Below, one piece after another: positions 15,262 through 24,201 of a stretch of 64,000 bases of DNA (position 1 is the first letter of the stretch; every line of letters begins with the position of its first letter). The translations under genes were made by a program, and so were the position numbers. The stretch covers positions 11,811 through 75,810 of the forward strand of contig DATLQX010000150.1 in assembly GCA_035534995.1 (NCBI GenBank). The letters are read 5' to 3'. A model generated the notes under the pieces. It was not told the DNA's origin, searched no databases, and saw only the letters and a program-made list of their open reading frames with translations. Origin of the DNA: JANWHV01 sp035534995 (GTDB taxonomy: Bacteria; Chloroflexota; UBA5177; JANWHV01).

Positions 15262-17979
15262 ATGCCGCGATCCTCATCACTGGTCCGCCTCCTCGACGGC
15301 CTCCTTGAACTGGGATGGCTTTTCATTCTGGTTGGCGTGCCAATCTTCTTCAATCTGCGCGACTATCGCACCTTCGAGCCCGACAAGATCGTGCTCATGC
15401 GGAACACGGTTCTCTTCATGGTGGTCGTGTTGATGATCAAGGGGCTCTACCTCGCCCCAATCAATTTCGGGCGCTGGTTTGGGACCCAGGAGGCGCCGCC
15501 AAGCGGGAAGCTTCTGGAGGACACTCGTCTGGCCCTGCGCCAGCGGCCCATTTTCATCGCGGCCCTCGTATTCGGTTTCGTCTATATCCTGGCCACGATC
15601 ACCAGCATCGCGCCCCGCATCAGTTTTTGGGGCTCCTTTGACCGCCTGGAGGGCACATATACCTACCTGACCTACATCACGCTGTTCTTAATTCTCGGCA
15701 GTCACGTGCGATCCTGGAACCAAGTGGAACGGATCGTGTCGGTGATTATCCTGGCCAGTGTGCCGGTCGCCGCCTATAGCTGGCTGCAACATTTCCATAA
15801 CGATCCGTTCGTCTGGGCGGATGGGAGTCAGACCGCCCTTCGTACCCCATCGACCATGGGAAATCCCATTTTCCTGGCGGCTGGGCTCCTGATGGCCGTC
15901 CCATTCACCCTGTACCGCCTTGCCCTGTCCGTGCTCCGCCTGATCAAAATGGATCTTCAGGACATCACGGGATCCGAACAGCTATGGGGAGCCCTGGCCA
16001 CGGTCGGGTACCTCGTGGCGCTCTGCCTGCAACTGGGAGGGATTGGCTTTTCCGGCAGCCGCGGCCCCGCGCTCGGCCTCTTAGCCGCTCTCGTGGTGTT
16101 CGGATTCGCCGTGGCCCTGGCCCGGCACATTACCTGGCTTACCCGGTTATCCGTGGCGGCGGCGGTCCTGCTTGCCCTCGTGTTCGGGGCGACCAACACG
16201 GTGCTTCAAACTTCCAATACTCCCGGCGCCGGCTTCAGCCGCTTCCTGCACTTGCTTCCCAGTGAGTCTGGCACCTCGGAAGTGCGGTCCCTCCTATGGA
16301 AGAGTGCCCCCGGACTGGTGGCGCAGCACCCGATCCTTGGCTGCGGACCCGAGGTACTCATTTTTTGCTGGTATCCACATTACCCAGCCGCGCTGCGCAC
16401 CGTGGAGCTCGCGAATGCCGCCCCGGACCGTAGCCACGACGAAGAGATCGATATCTTGCTTACCACGGGCATCGTGGGCGAGATCAGCTATCTGGCCCTG
16501 CTGGTGACCGCCGGCTGGACCATGGTACGCCTTCTGCGTCGGGCGCGAGGCCTGAGGGAGGTACTGCTGGCTTCGGCCTTGTTTGGCGCCTTCATCGGGC
16601 ACATCGTCGAAGGTGCGACCGGGATCGCGTTCTCGGATACCTTGCTCCTCCTGTGGACCATCATGGCCCTCCCAGTAGCCTTTATGGCGGGCGGTACGGC
16701 CGAGGTCGCCACCCTCTTCGCTGGTCCCCTGGGTACGGACCCCATGGCACCCCCCGCGCCCGTGGCTCCCGTGACCCCGCCCCTTGACCCCCGGCAGTCA
16801 GCCGGACGGACGGGGCGCCCACCTTCCGGGGCTCGCGCGAGCGCCCGCGAGCGGAACCGCGTCGGCGGCCCCCGGCCGGGTCCACGTGGGACGACGTTCG
16901 TCCCGCGCGCTGACCGCTATTCATTCTCACGGGCCCTGGGAAAGCTGAAGACCGCCGGCGTGGCCCTGGTCGCCCTGTGCGCCGTTGGGGTTGCCGCGGG
17001 GACAATCCTCGCGGTGACCATCTTTGTCGGCAATATACAGCTCATCGCCGCCGACGCGGATTTCCGTTTCGCCGTGGACGTGGAGACCTCGGCCAATCAA
17101 CTCGTGACCCAGCAGAACACGCTTCAGGAGGGCCTGAGCTATTATCAGATCTCACTGAACTCCTACCAGGCTGCCCTATCCGCCGGTCCCAGTTGGGACT
17201 GGCAGCCGCCGGCGGACCTCTATTCGCTCTACTATGGCAAGACGCTCCTGGAGTACGCCGCCGCTATCATGGTCGATAAGACGAACCCCAACGCCAAGGT
17301 GCAGGCGACTGGGGCCGTGCAACAAGCACTCGCGGTGTTTACCACGGCCATGCACGCGAATCCGTTGAATCCTGACCATCCACGGAATATCGCCAAGCTC
17401 TACAACTGGTGGGCCACCACCCTCTCCAGTCCACCCGACACCGCGAAGCTGAAACTGGCGGCCGCCTTCGATGCCAAGGCATCCTCTCTGGCGCCTCACA
17501 ATGCCGATATCCTGGATGAATGGGCGCAGAATGATCTGGCTTTAGGGCAGTACGATACGGCGCATTCCCGTGCCTGGTATGCCGATGCCCAAACCCGGTT
17601 GCTCGCCGCCGAGGCGCTTTTCCCCGAGGACGGCGCGGTCTATCGGGATCTCGGATCGGTCTATGGGCAGTACGCGATATGGGCCGAGCAAGCGGGGAAG
17701 AAGACAGCGGCATTGAAGGAGTACCGTCTGCAGGTGAAAGCGTGGCTGGGCGCCCTGGAATATGGCGCCCCTGGGTATCCGAAGATCTATGCACCGCTGG
17801 CCAATATCTATGCGCTCAAGCTCAATGATCCCTGTAATGCTGCTTTGAATGCCCACTTCGCCCTGGTCAATATCGCCAGTGGCAGCTTGAGCGATCCCAA
17901 TGGCGCGATCAAGGCGCAGATGACGCAACTCACCCAGGCTGCCGCCGCCACCGGAAAGTGTCCCACCAAGTATCCATGA
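15262..17979 (+). CDS. O-antigen ligase/polymerase-like membrane protein fused to a TPR-like domain
   Basis: A 905-residue protein in three parts. Residues 1-490 are a polytopic membrane domain of the O-antigen ligase/Wzy type, with FSGSRGPALGLLAALVVFGF and a large periplasmic or extracellular loop containing HDEEIDILLTTGIVGE. Residues about 494-550 are a Pro/Arg-rich linker. After another membrane helix near 564-590 comes an alpha-helical TPR-like region to the end. It would join or polymerise lipid-linked oligosaccharides on the outer face of the membrane. The same frame is open back to 14713 inside the epimerase gene, but ATG 15262 follows GGAG at 15252-15255 and starts at the first helix. 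Its stop overlaps the next start (ATGA). Confidence 0.82.
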   Translation: MPRSSSLVRLLDGLLELGWLFILVGVPIFFNLRDYRTFEPDKIVLMRNTVLFMVVVLMIKGLYLAPINFGRWFGTQEAPPSGKLLEDTRLALRQRPIFIAALVFGFVYILATITSIAPRISFWGSFDRLEGTYTYLTYITLFLILGSHVRSWNQVERIVSVIILASVPVAAYSWLQHFHNDPFVWADGSQTALRTPSTMGNPIFLAAGLLMAVPFTLYRLALSVLRLIKMDLQDITGSEQLWGALATVGYLVALCLQLGGIGFSGSRGPALGLLAALVVFGFAVALARHITWLTRLSVAAAVLLALVFGATNTVLQTSNTPGAGFSRFLHLLPSESGTSEVRSLLWKSAPGLVAQHPILGCGPEVLIFCWYPHYPAALRTVELANAAPDRSHDEEIDILLTTGIVGEISYLALLVTAGWTMVRLLRRARGLREVLLASALFGAFIGHIVEGATGIAFSDTLLLLWTIMALPVAFMAGGTAEVATLFAGPLGTDPMAPPAPVAPVTPPLDPRQSAGRTGRPPSGARASARERNRVGGPRPGPRGTTFVPRADRYSFSRALGKLKTAGVALVALCAVGVAAGTILAVTIFVGNIQLIAADADFRFAVDVETSANQLVTQQNTLQEGLSYYQISLNSYQAALSAGPSWDWQPPADLYSLYYGKTLLEYAAAIMVDKTNPNAKVQATGAVQQALAVFTTAMHANPLNPDHPRNIAKLYNWWATTLSSPPDTAKLKLAAAFDAKASSLAPHNADILDEWAQNDLALGQYDTAHSRAWYADAQTRLLAAEALFPEDGAVYRDLGSVYGQYAIWAEQAGKKTAALKEYRLQVKAWLGALEYGAPGYPKIYAPLANIYALKLNDPCNAALNAHFALVNIASGSLSDPNGAIKAQMTQLTQAAAATGKCPTKYP

Positions 17980-19121
17980 TGACCTATGGCCTTACCTTCT
18001 TCCTGTCCCTCATGGCGGCGCTGGCAGCCACGCCCCTAGCCCGGCGTGCCGCCATCTCGCTGGATATAGTTGATCATCCGGGAGGACGGAAGGCTCATCA
18101 CGCTCCTATTCCTTACCTGGGCGGGGTGGCTATCTATCTGGCCTTCATCGCTATCCTGGCGGCGGGCTGGGCCGCGCAGGGCCATGCCAGTGGGATGGCC
18201 AAGGCAACCGGACAGCTGGTCGCCCTGGTAGGCGGCGCCTCCCTGATGGCCCTTCTCGGCCTCCTGGACGATTGGTACGACTTGCCGGCCCTGGTAAAGC
18301 TGGGGGGTCAGCTGCTGGGAGCAGCCATATTGGTACGGGCGGGAATCACCATCCACTTCAACCATCCCCAGTTTTCCATGCTGGAGACCCCGATTACCAT
18401 CGTGTGGGTGGTGGGGATCACCAACGCCCTCAACCTCATGGACAACATGGATGGCCTGGCGGTCGGCACCGCCGGGATCGCGGCCTGCTTCTTTCTCCTG
18501 CATGCCATTCTGGCCCTACCGGCCCAGTCCCTGGTGGCGACGCTCTCGGCCGCCCTCGCCGGTGCCTGCTTCGGATTCCTCTACTACAATTGGAGCCCGG
18601 CTCGGATCTTCATGGGAGACGCGGGATCGCTCTTTCTGGGCTACCTGTTGGCTGCCGTCGCCCTGAAACTTAGTCTCACCCCCACCACGCCTCAACTGGC
18701 GCGCCTGGCCGTGGCGGCCGGCTACTCCTCGACCGTCGGCCAGAGTCTGCACGCCATTGCCCTGCTCGCCCCAGTCTATGTGCTCGGTCTCCCCATCTTC
18801 GACACGTCGCTGGTGGTGATCTCCCGTCTCCGGCGCGGAGTACCGGTCTCCCAGGGCGGCAGCGATCATGTGTCCCACCGGTTGGTCGGGGCGGGACTCA
18901 GCCATCGCGAAGCGGTGTTGAGCCTCTATCTGGCCTCCTGTGCCCTGGGGGGGCTGAGCTTGCTGCTGACCCGTGCGAATCTGAAAGAGGGACTGGCGGT
19001 CAGCGTCGTCACCATTCTGATTGCCATCGCCCTAATGACGCGCTTTGAGCAGTTGTACGCGGTCCAGAGCCGCGACCGGATTCCGACCGCCCTGGCTGAT
19101 CCGAGCCCGAACCTTTCCTGA
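17976..19121 (+). CDS. MraY/WecA-like polyprenyl-phosphate sugar-1-phosphate transferase
   Basis: A 381-residue membrane enzyme of the glycosyltransferase 4 (MraY/WecA/TagO) family, which transfers GlcNAc-1-phosphate or a related sugar phosphate to undecaprenyl phosphate and so starts polysaccharide assembly. Motifs visible: HHAPIPYLGG, LDDWYDLP with Asp98 and Asp99, NALNLMDNMDGLA, FMGDAGS near 213-218 and a late SDHVSHRLVGAGLSH. About ten membrane segments. ATG 17976 overlaps the stop of the ligase gene, implying coupled translation. MraY proper is less likely because the context is surface polysaccharide rather than mur genes, but wall teichoic-like roles are possible. Confidence 0.88.
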   Translation: MMTYGLTFFLSLMAALAATPLARRAAISLDIVDHPGGRKAHHAPIPYLGGVAIYLAFIAILAAGWAAQGHASGMAKATGQLVALVGGASLMALLGLLDDWYDLPALVKLGGQLLGAAILVRAGITIHFNHPQFSMLETPITIVWVVGITNALNLMDNMDGLAVGTAGIAACFFLLHAILALPAQSLVATLSAALAGACFGFLYYNWSPARIFMGDAGSLFLGYLLAAVALKLSLTPTTPQLARLAVAAGYSSTVGQSLHAIALLAPVYVLGLPIFDTSLVVISRLRRGVPVSQGGSDHVSHRLVGAGLSHREAVLSLYLASCALGGLSLLLTRANLKEGLAVSVVTILIAIALMTRFEQLYAVQSRDRIPTALADPSPNLS

Positions 19122-19169
19122 CCCGGCATCCGGCCTCTTACCCACGCATCCGTACGCAAGGAGAAACCC

Positions 19170-20156
19170 ATGGCCTTTCCTGAAACCAGGCCGCGCAGAC
19201 TCCGCCGAACCCCAGCCCTCCGCGCCATGGTCCGCGAAACGCACCTGAGTCCTGATGACTTTATCGCGCCGCTCTTTTTCGACGCCCGCCTTACTATCCC
19301 CCAGGCCATTGATGCCATGCCAGGCCAGGATCGGTGGCCGACCGCATTCGCGGAGCAAGCCTGCGCGCCCCTGGTGGAGGCTGGTGTGCGCGCCGTACTG
19401 CTCTTTGGCCTGCCCGATGCCAAGGACGCGGTGGGCAGCAGTGGCAGCCGGCCGGATGGAGTGGTCCAGACGGCCATCCTCGCCATTAAGCAAGCCTTCC
19501 CTGATCTCTACGTCATTACCGATGTCTGCCTGTGTGAATACACCGACCATGGGCATTGCGGCATGCTGGATGGCGACACGGTGGACAATGACCGCACTCT
19601 GCCTCTGCTGGCCCGCCAGGCGCTCTCGCATGTGGAAGCGGGGGCGGACATGGTGGCGCCATCCGACATGATGGACGGCCGAGTGGGCGCCCTCCGGGCC
19701 GCGCTCGACGCGGAGGGGCATACTGGGGTGCCTATCATGGCTTATTCCGCCAAGTATGCCTCCGCCTTTTATGGTCCATTCCGCGAGGCGGCGGAATCCA
19801 CTCCAGCCTTTGGCGATCGGCGGTCGTATCAAATGGACCCAGGCAATGCCCGTGATGCGCTGGTCGAGGTGGCGCAGGATCTGGCCGAAGGGGCGGACAT
19901 GGTCATGGTAAAGCCAGCTCTTCCTTATTTGGACGTGCTCCGCCAGGTGCGTGACGCGGTCAAGTGTCCGGTTGCCGCCTATAACGTGAGCGGAGAATAT
20001 AGTATGATCATGGCGGCGGCGCGCGCTGGGTGGATCGATGAGGATCGAACTATTCGGGAAGTGCTCACCGGGATCAAACGGGCCGGCGCCGATCTGATTA
20101 TCTCGTATCATAGCTTGTATGCGGCCCGCCAGTTGCGCGCGGGCGCCTGGGAGTAG
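19170..20156 (+). CDS. hemB: Delta-aminolevulinic acid dehydratase (porphobilinogen synthase)
   Basis: HemB condenses two 5-aminolevulinate molecules to porphobilinogen for heme, siroheme and corrinoid synthesis. The 328-residue protein has the zinc-binding cysteines 120, 122 and 130 in DVCLCEYTDHGHCG, the first active-site Lys195 in YSAKYASAFYGPFR and the Schiff-base Lys248 in MVKPALPYLD. Length is normal. A strong AAGGAG ribosome site precedes the ATG. The gene stands alone among non-tetrapyrrole genes, although a siroheme-pathway gene is found at 41521 in this window. Confidence 0.95.
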   Translation: MAFPETRPRRLRRTPALRAMVRETHLSPDDFIAPLFFDARLTIPQAIDAMPGQDRWPTAFAEQACAPLVEAGVRAVLLFGLPDAKDAVGSSGSRPDGVVQTAILAIKQAFPDLYVITDVCLCEYTDHGHCGMLDGDTVDNDRTLPLLARQALSHVEAGADMVAPSDMMDGRVGALRAALDAEGHTGVPIMAYSAKYASAFYGPFREAAESTPAFGDRRSYQMDPGNARDALVEVAQDLAEGADMVMVKPALPYLDVLRQVRDAVKCPVAAYNVSGEYSMIMAAARAGWIDEDRTIREVLTGIKRAGADLIISYHSLYAARQLRAGAWE

Positions 20157-20473
20157 CTGGTAATATGGTCGTTGGCATCGCGGTTTCGCTCATGGAACTG
20201 ATACCTGGCCGCTGGCCTGACCCAGTTTTCGTGGGCGAAGCCTGAGCGCGAGCCTGCGTCATGACCCGCGCGGAGCCCCGGAGCGGGGCGGAGCGGAAGA
20301 CTGGGATCCCCGAACCGCCGGCGGCCACTATGTCTTTCTGGTGTTGCGGCCCGAGCGGATCCAGGCATGGAGAGAAGCCAACGAATTGGCGGGCCGGACG
20401 CTCATGCGTGCCGGCTCTTGGGTCGTCTAACGCCCGCGATTTCCCAGGCGGTTTGACCTGACCGTCACCGCTG
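20157..20473. other. Intergenic region holding a gene remnant
   Basis: Between hemB and the minus-strand Nudix gene there is no intact gene. The right part holds a 43-codon fragment (20299-20430) that looks like the end of a flavin-dependent oxidoreductase. The left part has no recognisable coding. A small hairpin (GCCCCG, loop GAG, CGGGGC) lies at 20275-20289 without a T tract. Confidence 0.5.
20299..20430 (+). pseudogene. C-terminal remnant of a PPOX-type (pyridoxamine-phosphate-oxidase-like) protein
   Basis: The frame from 20299 to the TAA at 20428-20430 encodes DWDPRTAGGHYVFLVLRP, then ERIQAWREANELAGRTLMRA, then GSWVV. This strongly resembles the end of a small FMN-binding PPOX-like protein. 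Upstream in the same frame there is no matching sequence, no start and an early stop at 20218-20220, so only the last part of the gene remains. It looks like a decayed gene or the scar of a deletion. The family assignment is from memory of the C-terminal pattern and is moderate. Confidence 0.45.
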
Positions 20474-20995
20474 TTAGGGCGGATCTTTCATTGGAGACTC
20501 GCATGGTTTCTCCATCGAGGTCACCCGGCGCGCGAGTTCCGCCTCGTTGGGATAGCGCATCATCCTCAAGGCATCACCGAGCGGAAACCAGCGGGCGAAA
20601 TCGTATTCATGGTCGTGGAGGGCCGTGTCACCGCCTATCGCCACCATCGTATAATACACCACTCGCTTCCGGTAGCGGACTCCACGTTCCATGAAGGAAT
20701 ACGCGATGGCGCCCGCGTAACCGGTAATGGCCACCTCCAGGCCGGTCTCCTCGCGCACCTCGCGGAGGGCGGTATGTTGGGTCGTTTCACCCGCCACCGG
20801 CGTGCCCTTTGGCAGAGCCCACAATTGACCTCCCTTGGCCTGCTGGGCTCGCCCAACCAGAAGGATTTCCCGCGCGTCACACTGGCCGCGCAGCACGATA
20901 CCACCGGCGGAGAAAGCGTGTACCACCCGCTTGGCCCGCGCTCCCTGCCCACTGGCCGCCTCGGCAACTCGGGCAGCCGGTTCATCGGTAGCCAT
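20474..20995 (-). CDS. Nudix hydrolase
   Basis: A 173-residue Nudix-fold pyrophosphohydrolase. The Nudix box runs from Gly64 to Leu86: GTPVAGE, then TTQHTALREVREETGL, matching Gx5Ex7REVxEExGL, the Mg-binding catalytic helix. The preceding KGGQLWALPKG is also typical. Substrates of such enzymes are nucleoside diphosphates linked to another group; none is indicated here, but sequence style is similar to diadenosine polyphosphate or general NTP hydrolases. ATG 20995 begins 5 bases after the tatD stop (TGA at 21003-21001), so translation is probably coupled; a longer start inside tatD is possible but unlikely. Confidence 0.88.
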   Translation of the reverse strand: MATDEPAARVAEAASGQGARAKRVVHAFSAGGIVLRGQCDAREILLVGRAQQAKGGQLWALPKGTPVAGETTQHTALREVREETGLEVAITGYAGAIAYSFMERGVRYRKRVVYYTMVAIGGDTALHDHEYDFARWFPLGDALRMMRYPNEAELARRVTSMEKPCESPMKDPP

Positions 20996-21000
20996 TCCGT

Positions 21001-21801
21001 TCACCAGCCAAACAGCGTCGCCGAGTTCGCGACTATGCGCTGAGCCAGTTCGGCCGGCTCCCGCTTCATACAAGCGGCGAGGACACGTAGGGTGTGGACA
21101 ACGTACGCTGGTTGATTTGGCGAGCCACGATGCGGCACGGGGCTCAGGTACGGAGTATCGGTCTCCACCAGTACTCGATCCAATGGGATCGCCCCTGCTG
21201 TCTCACGCAGAGGTCCCGCACTCGGATAGGTGAGATTTCCGGCGAAGGAGAGATAATACCCCAGTTTCAGCGCCTGCTCCGCGAATGAAGGAGTCCCGGA
21301 GAAACAGTGCAGGACGCCGCGGACCTGACCACTGAACTGATTCAGGATCTCCAGGATGTCGGCATCCGCGGCCCGATTGTGAATGACGATTGGCAAGTCG
21401 CGCTCGGCCGCCAGTTTGAAGTGGGCAAGGAGCGAGGCACGCTGCGAGGCGCGATCCGTGCGATCTCGGTAGTAGTCGAGACCGGTCTCTCCAATGGCCC
21501 GCACGCGAGGATGCGAAGCCAGCTTGCACAGCGCCGGCCAATCGTCCGCGGGATCAAGGTCGTTGGGATGGATCCCCACGCCCGCGAACACCTCGGGAAA
21601 CCGGAGCGCCTGCTCCACGGCCGCCGAGCTCGTTCGTACCGTGGTTCCCACCGCCAGCACGCGGATCACACTGGTGGCACGCGCGGTTCCAATGAGGGTC
21701 TCGGGATCGACCTCGGCGTATCCGGTGAGATGGGCATGCGTATCCACCAACGGATACCCATGGATCGCTCCCTCCGAATTCGCCTCGGCAGCCTCAACCA
21801 T
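21001..21801 (-). CDS. tatD: TatD family metal-dependent deoxyribonuclease
   Basis: A 266-residue TIM-barrel hydrolase of the TatD family, 3'-5' DNases that use two metals. It has the first metal motif DTHAHLTGY (His22, His24), GIHPND, AIGETGLDYY with a metal-binding Glu, VIHNRAAD, LHCFSGT and the late VETDTPYLSP with the catalytic Asp. The ATG at 21801 follows GGAG. It is probably co-transcribed with the Nudix gene. Roles proposed for the family are DNA repair and degradation. Confidence 0.92.
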   Translation of the reverse strand: MVEAAEANSEGAIHGYPLVDTHAHLTGYAEVDPETLIGTARATSVIRVLAVGTTVRTSSAAVEQALRFPEVFAGVGIHPNDLDPADDWPALCKLASHPRVRAIGETGLDYYRDRTDRASQRASLLAHFKLAAERDLPIVIHNRAADADILEILNQFSGQVRGVLHCFSGTPSFAEQALKLGYYLSFAGNLTYPSAGPLRETAGAIPLDRVLVETDTPYLSPVPHRGSPNQPAYVVHTLRVLAACMKREPAELAQRIVANSATLFGW

Positions 21802-21884
21802 CTTTCATCTCCAGGTTGCCACACACAGGGCGATACGGCTGCCCCTCGGCGCGCGCGTCTCCCGTGCGTTTCTCAGTGCAGGGC

Positions 21885-21909
21885 GAAGGCCGCCAGATGG
21901 GCGGCCTTC
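21885..21909. repeat. 10-bp perfect hairpin upstream of tatD
   Basis: GAAGGCCGCC at 21885-21894 and GGCGGCCTTC at 21900-21909 form a perfect stem with a 5-base loop. On the minus strand it lies within the leader of tatD, a few bases after a TATTAT-like -10 element near 21925. It may be a leader structure or a terminator of the upstream HIT gene; there is no T tract. Confidence 0.4.
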
Positions 21910-22071
21910 CGAGTTCCCTCAACTGTATAATACCCCGTCCTGTACTCCAGGACATCCAGTCCCAGGACAAGCACCGGCTCCCATCATGGAAACCGGGAGG
22001 GATATGGGCAGTTCTACCCACCTGCTTAGTCTCTGCGGCATGGGGCGATTGAAGCGCGCTCGCCTGAGAAA

Positions 22072-22413
22072 TTAGCCAGGAGGCCAACCAAGGGCGCGCT
22101 GTCCAAGGACATGAAGATGAAGATGCGGGACGGTTTGCCCGCCATGATCGCCCTGATTCACCACCACGCGAAAGCCCTGGTCGAGCCTCTCAATGGACAC
22201 AACCTGTTGCACCGCCGCCATTAAGTCATTCCACAAGCCGTCACTCGCCGGCAATTCCGCCAGACCGGGCACATGGCGGCGGGGAAGTATCAGAATATGG
22301 GTCGGGGCCTGCGGGCTGACGTCCCGTATGGCAATTACCCTTTCATGGTCGAGTACGCGGGTCGCGGGGATCTCGCCCGCCACGATTCGACAAAAAACAC
22401 AATGGTCGTTCAT
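22072..22413 (-). CDS. HIT family protein (Hint-like nucleotide hydrolase)
   Basis: A 113-residue histidine-triad protein, most like the Hint/PKCI branch, which hydrolyses adenosine phosphoramidates and similar nucleotides. The triad is at VPHLHLHVLG with His97, His99 and His101. The N-terminal CVFC (5-8) with later His could bind zinc as in some HIT proteins. IPATRVLDHERVIAIRDVSPQAPTHIL matches the family closely. It is separated from tatD by about 270 bases that hold a hairpin and a possible promoter but no gene. Confidence 0.92.
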   Translation of the reverse strand: MNDHCVFCRIVAGEIPATRVLDHERVIAIRDVSPQAPTHILILPRRHVPGLAELPASDGLWNDLMAAVQQVVSIERLDQGFRVVVNQGDHGGQTVPHLHLHVLGQRALGWPPG

Positions 22414-22611
22414 GGCTGTGTAAGTCCTCTCGGCGCACGATGGAAGCTCTATCAGGGTGTGTCTTTTTCTATTCTATCGTTGGGTAGAGTTTAGTTGTGC
22501 TATGGAATTATTAGTTATGTGCTGTTCGCGAGGAAACATCGCGCTGACCACTCGTCCCGTGGTCGGGTACCATACGGGAAAGAATAGGCACAGGTTCAGT
22601 TCGGAGACGCC

Positions 22612-24201
22612 ATGCAGAAGGGAGCAGTCCCCCGCGTCCAGGGGTTTCATGATCATTTTGGCGGGCGCTACCAGCACCTACGGCGCATGGTGGATAGCCT
22701 TACCACGTCCTTTGACCGGCATGGGTTTGCCCTCATGGAGGTTCCTCTGGTCGAAGGACTCGATCTCTATCTTCGCAAGAATGGGGCCCAGGTACTGTCC
22801 AGACTTTATAGTTTCATCGACCCCGATCGCGGGGAGGTGGCCCTGCGGCCCGAGTATACGGCCTCGGTCATTCGAGCCCTGGCCTCCGCCAGGGAAATCA
22901 CCGACCAGCCCTGGCGCGTCTCCTATGCTGGACCAGTGTTTCGTAACGCTCCCGGCCAGGAAGGCGAGTCACGCCAATTCACGCAGGCCGGCATCGAGAT
23001 CCTGGGTGATAGCTCGGTCGTTGCCGATGCCGAGGTTCTGGCCCTCGCCTGTCGCGCCGTGCGCGACGCCGGCTTGCCACGAGTGCGGCTGGTGGTGGGG
23101 CATCTGGGACCACTCCGTACCCTTCTTGCCCATCTCAAGGTGAACGGGCAGGCCGAGGGCTACCTCCTCGAACATCTAGAGCATCGCTACCGGGGTGGAA
23201 CTGGGGATGAAACAGTTCGCCGAAGACTTGGCTTGCAGTCACACGAGGGAGAAGGATTGCTTGATTCCGAGGCGTTGCCGGAGCACCTGGCGGAGGCGGT
23301 GCGGGGCGCCACGCCAGAGGAGGCGCGGGTACTGGTGCTCACCATGCTGGACCAGATGGGTCTAAGCATCGAAGGCACTACACGTACTCCCGATGAAATC
23401 ATCGATCGAGTCCTGCTCAAGGCGCGGCGCCATGCGGCGCTTCGTGGCGGAAGGGGCCGGGAGGATCTTGAGCGTGCTCTGGATTTCACGGAGCAACTGA
23501 GTACTCTCCGAGGCAATCCCGATGAGATCATGCCGCGGGCTGAAGCACTCATGGCCCACTACCAGGTGCCGCCGGAGGCCCTGGATGAGTTGCGGGAAGT
23601 GCTTGATCTTCTGCGACTGTACGAACTGGATGGAGTCACCATTGAACTGGCGCCGGGCATGGCCCGTGGCATCGCCTATTATAGTGGTCTCATCTTCGAA
23701 TTGTATGGCGATCAATCAGCCCTGGGCCAGCCGGGAGCGCAAATCTGCGGCGGAGGCCGTTACGACATGCTGGCGTCCGCTATTACCGGAGGCCATGGCT
23801 TCCCGGCTCTGGGCTTCTCCTTCAACGTCGAAGCACTGGCTGCCGTCGTACCCCCCAATCCGTCGCCCTCCGATGGGCGGATCGGACTGATCGTACATGA
23901 GCCTGGTCAGAGGCGCGTCGCGTACCGCATGGCAAACCATCTGCGCGCACGCGGCTTTCCGGTCACCACGCACGAGCCGGGCAATTCTTCCGTCCCGGAG
24001 CGCCATCTCCGCGACAATGGTTACGCGGCGGTCGTGATTCTCCCGCTTCCCCAGGCTGCTCGCGCACGGACCGAGATTCTCGTGTTTGAGAGTCGGGAGG
24101 ATCATGCCCGCCTGGAGGAGGTTCTGGCCATAGCCATTGAGGAATGCGGCTTCCCAGTTGAGTGTCCAGACTTGATCGTGGCGGGGGAGGTTGGCCAGTG
24201 A
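22612..24201 (+). CDS. hisZ: HisZ-like ATP phosphoribosyltransferase regulatory subunit (histidyl-tRNA synthetase paralogue)
   Basis: A 529-residue class II tRNA-synthetase-like protein. It has a motif-2-like RVSYAGPVFRNAPGQEGESR, a histidine-binding-type MARGIAYYSGLIFE and the motif-3-like CGGGRYDML with FPALGFSF. In HisRS the second motif normally reads RGLDYY; here the Asp is Ala, which argues against a functional synthetase. Co-location with hisG supports a HisZ role: allosteric partner that stimulates HisG and senses histidine. Odd points are the length (HisZ is usually nearer 400) and a C-terminal segment from about 425 (GRIGLIVHEPGQRRVAYRMA) resembling an anticodon-binding fold. A divergent HisRS cannot be fully excluded. 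Confidence 0.7.
   Translation: MQKGAVPRVQGFHDHFGGRYQHLRRMVDSLTTSFDRHGFALMEVPLVEGLDLYLRKNGAQVLSRLYSFIDPDRGEVALRPEYTASVIRALASAREITDQPWRVSYAGPVFRNAPGQEGESRQFTQAGIEILGDSSVVADAEVLALACRAVRDAGLPRVRLVVGHLGPLRTLLAHLKVNGQAEGYLLEHLEHRYRGGTGDETVRRRLGLQSHEGEGLLDSEALPEHLAEAVRGATPEEARVLVLTMLDQMGLSIEGTTRTPDEIIDRVLLKARRHAALRGGRGREDLERALDFTEQLSTLRGNPDEIMPRAEALMAHYQVPPEALDELREVLDLLRLYELDGVTIELAPGMARGIAYYSGLIFELYGDQSALGQPGAQICGGGRYDMLASAITGGHGFPALGFSFNVEALAAVVPPNPSPSDGRIGLIVHEPGQRRVAYRMANHLRARGFPVTTHEPGNSSVPERHLRDNGYAAVVILPLPQAARARTEILVFESREDHARLEEVLAIAIEECGFPVECPDLIVAGEVGQ

Noticed and set aside
19032..20111. Open frame of 359 codons opposite hemB
   Set aside because: Overlaps a clear hemB gene almost completely and has no family resemblance.
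22457..23143. Open frame of 228 codons in another frame of the hisZ-like gene
   Set aside because: Low-complexity shadow; the hisZ-like frame has clear synthetase-type motifs.
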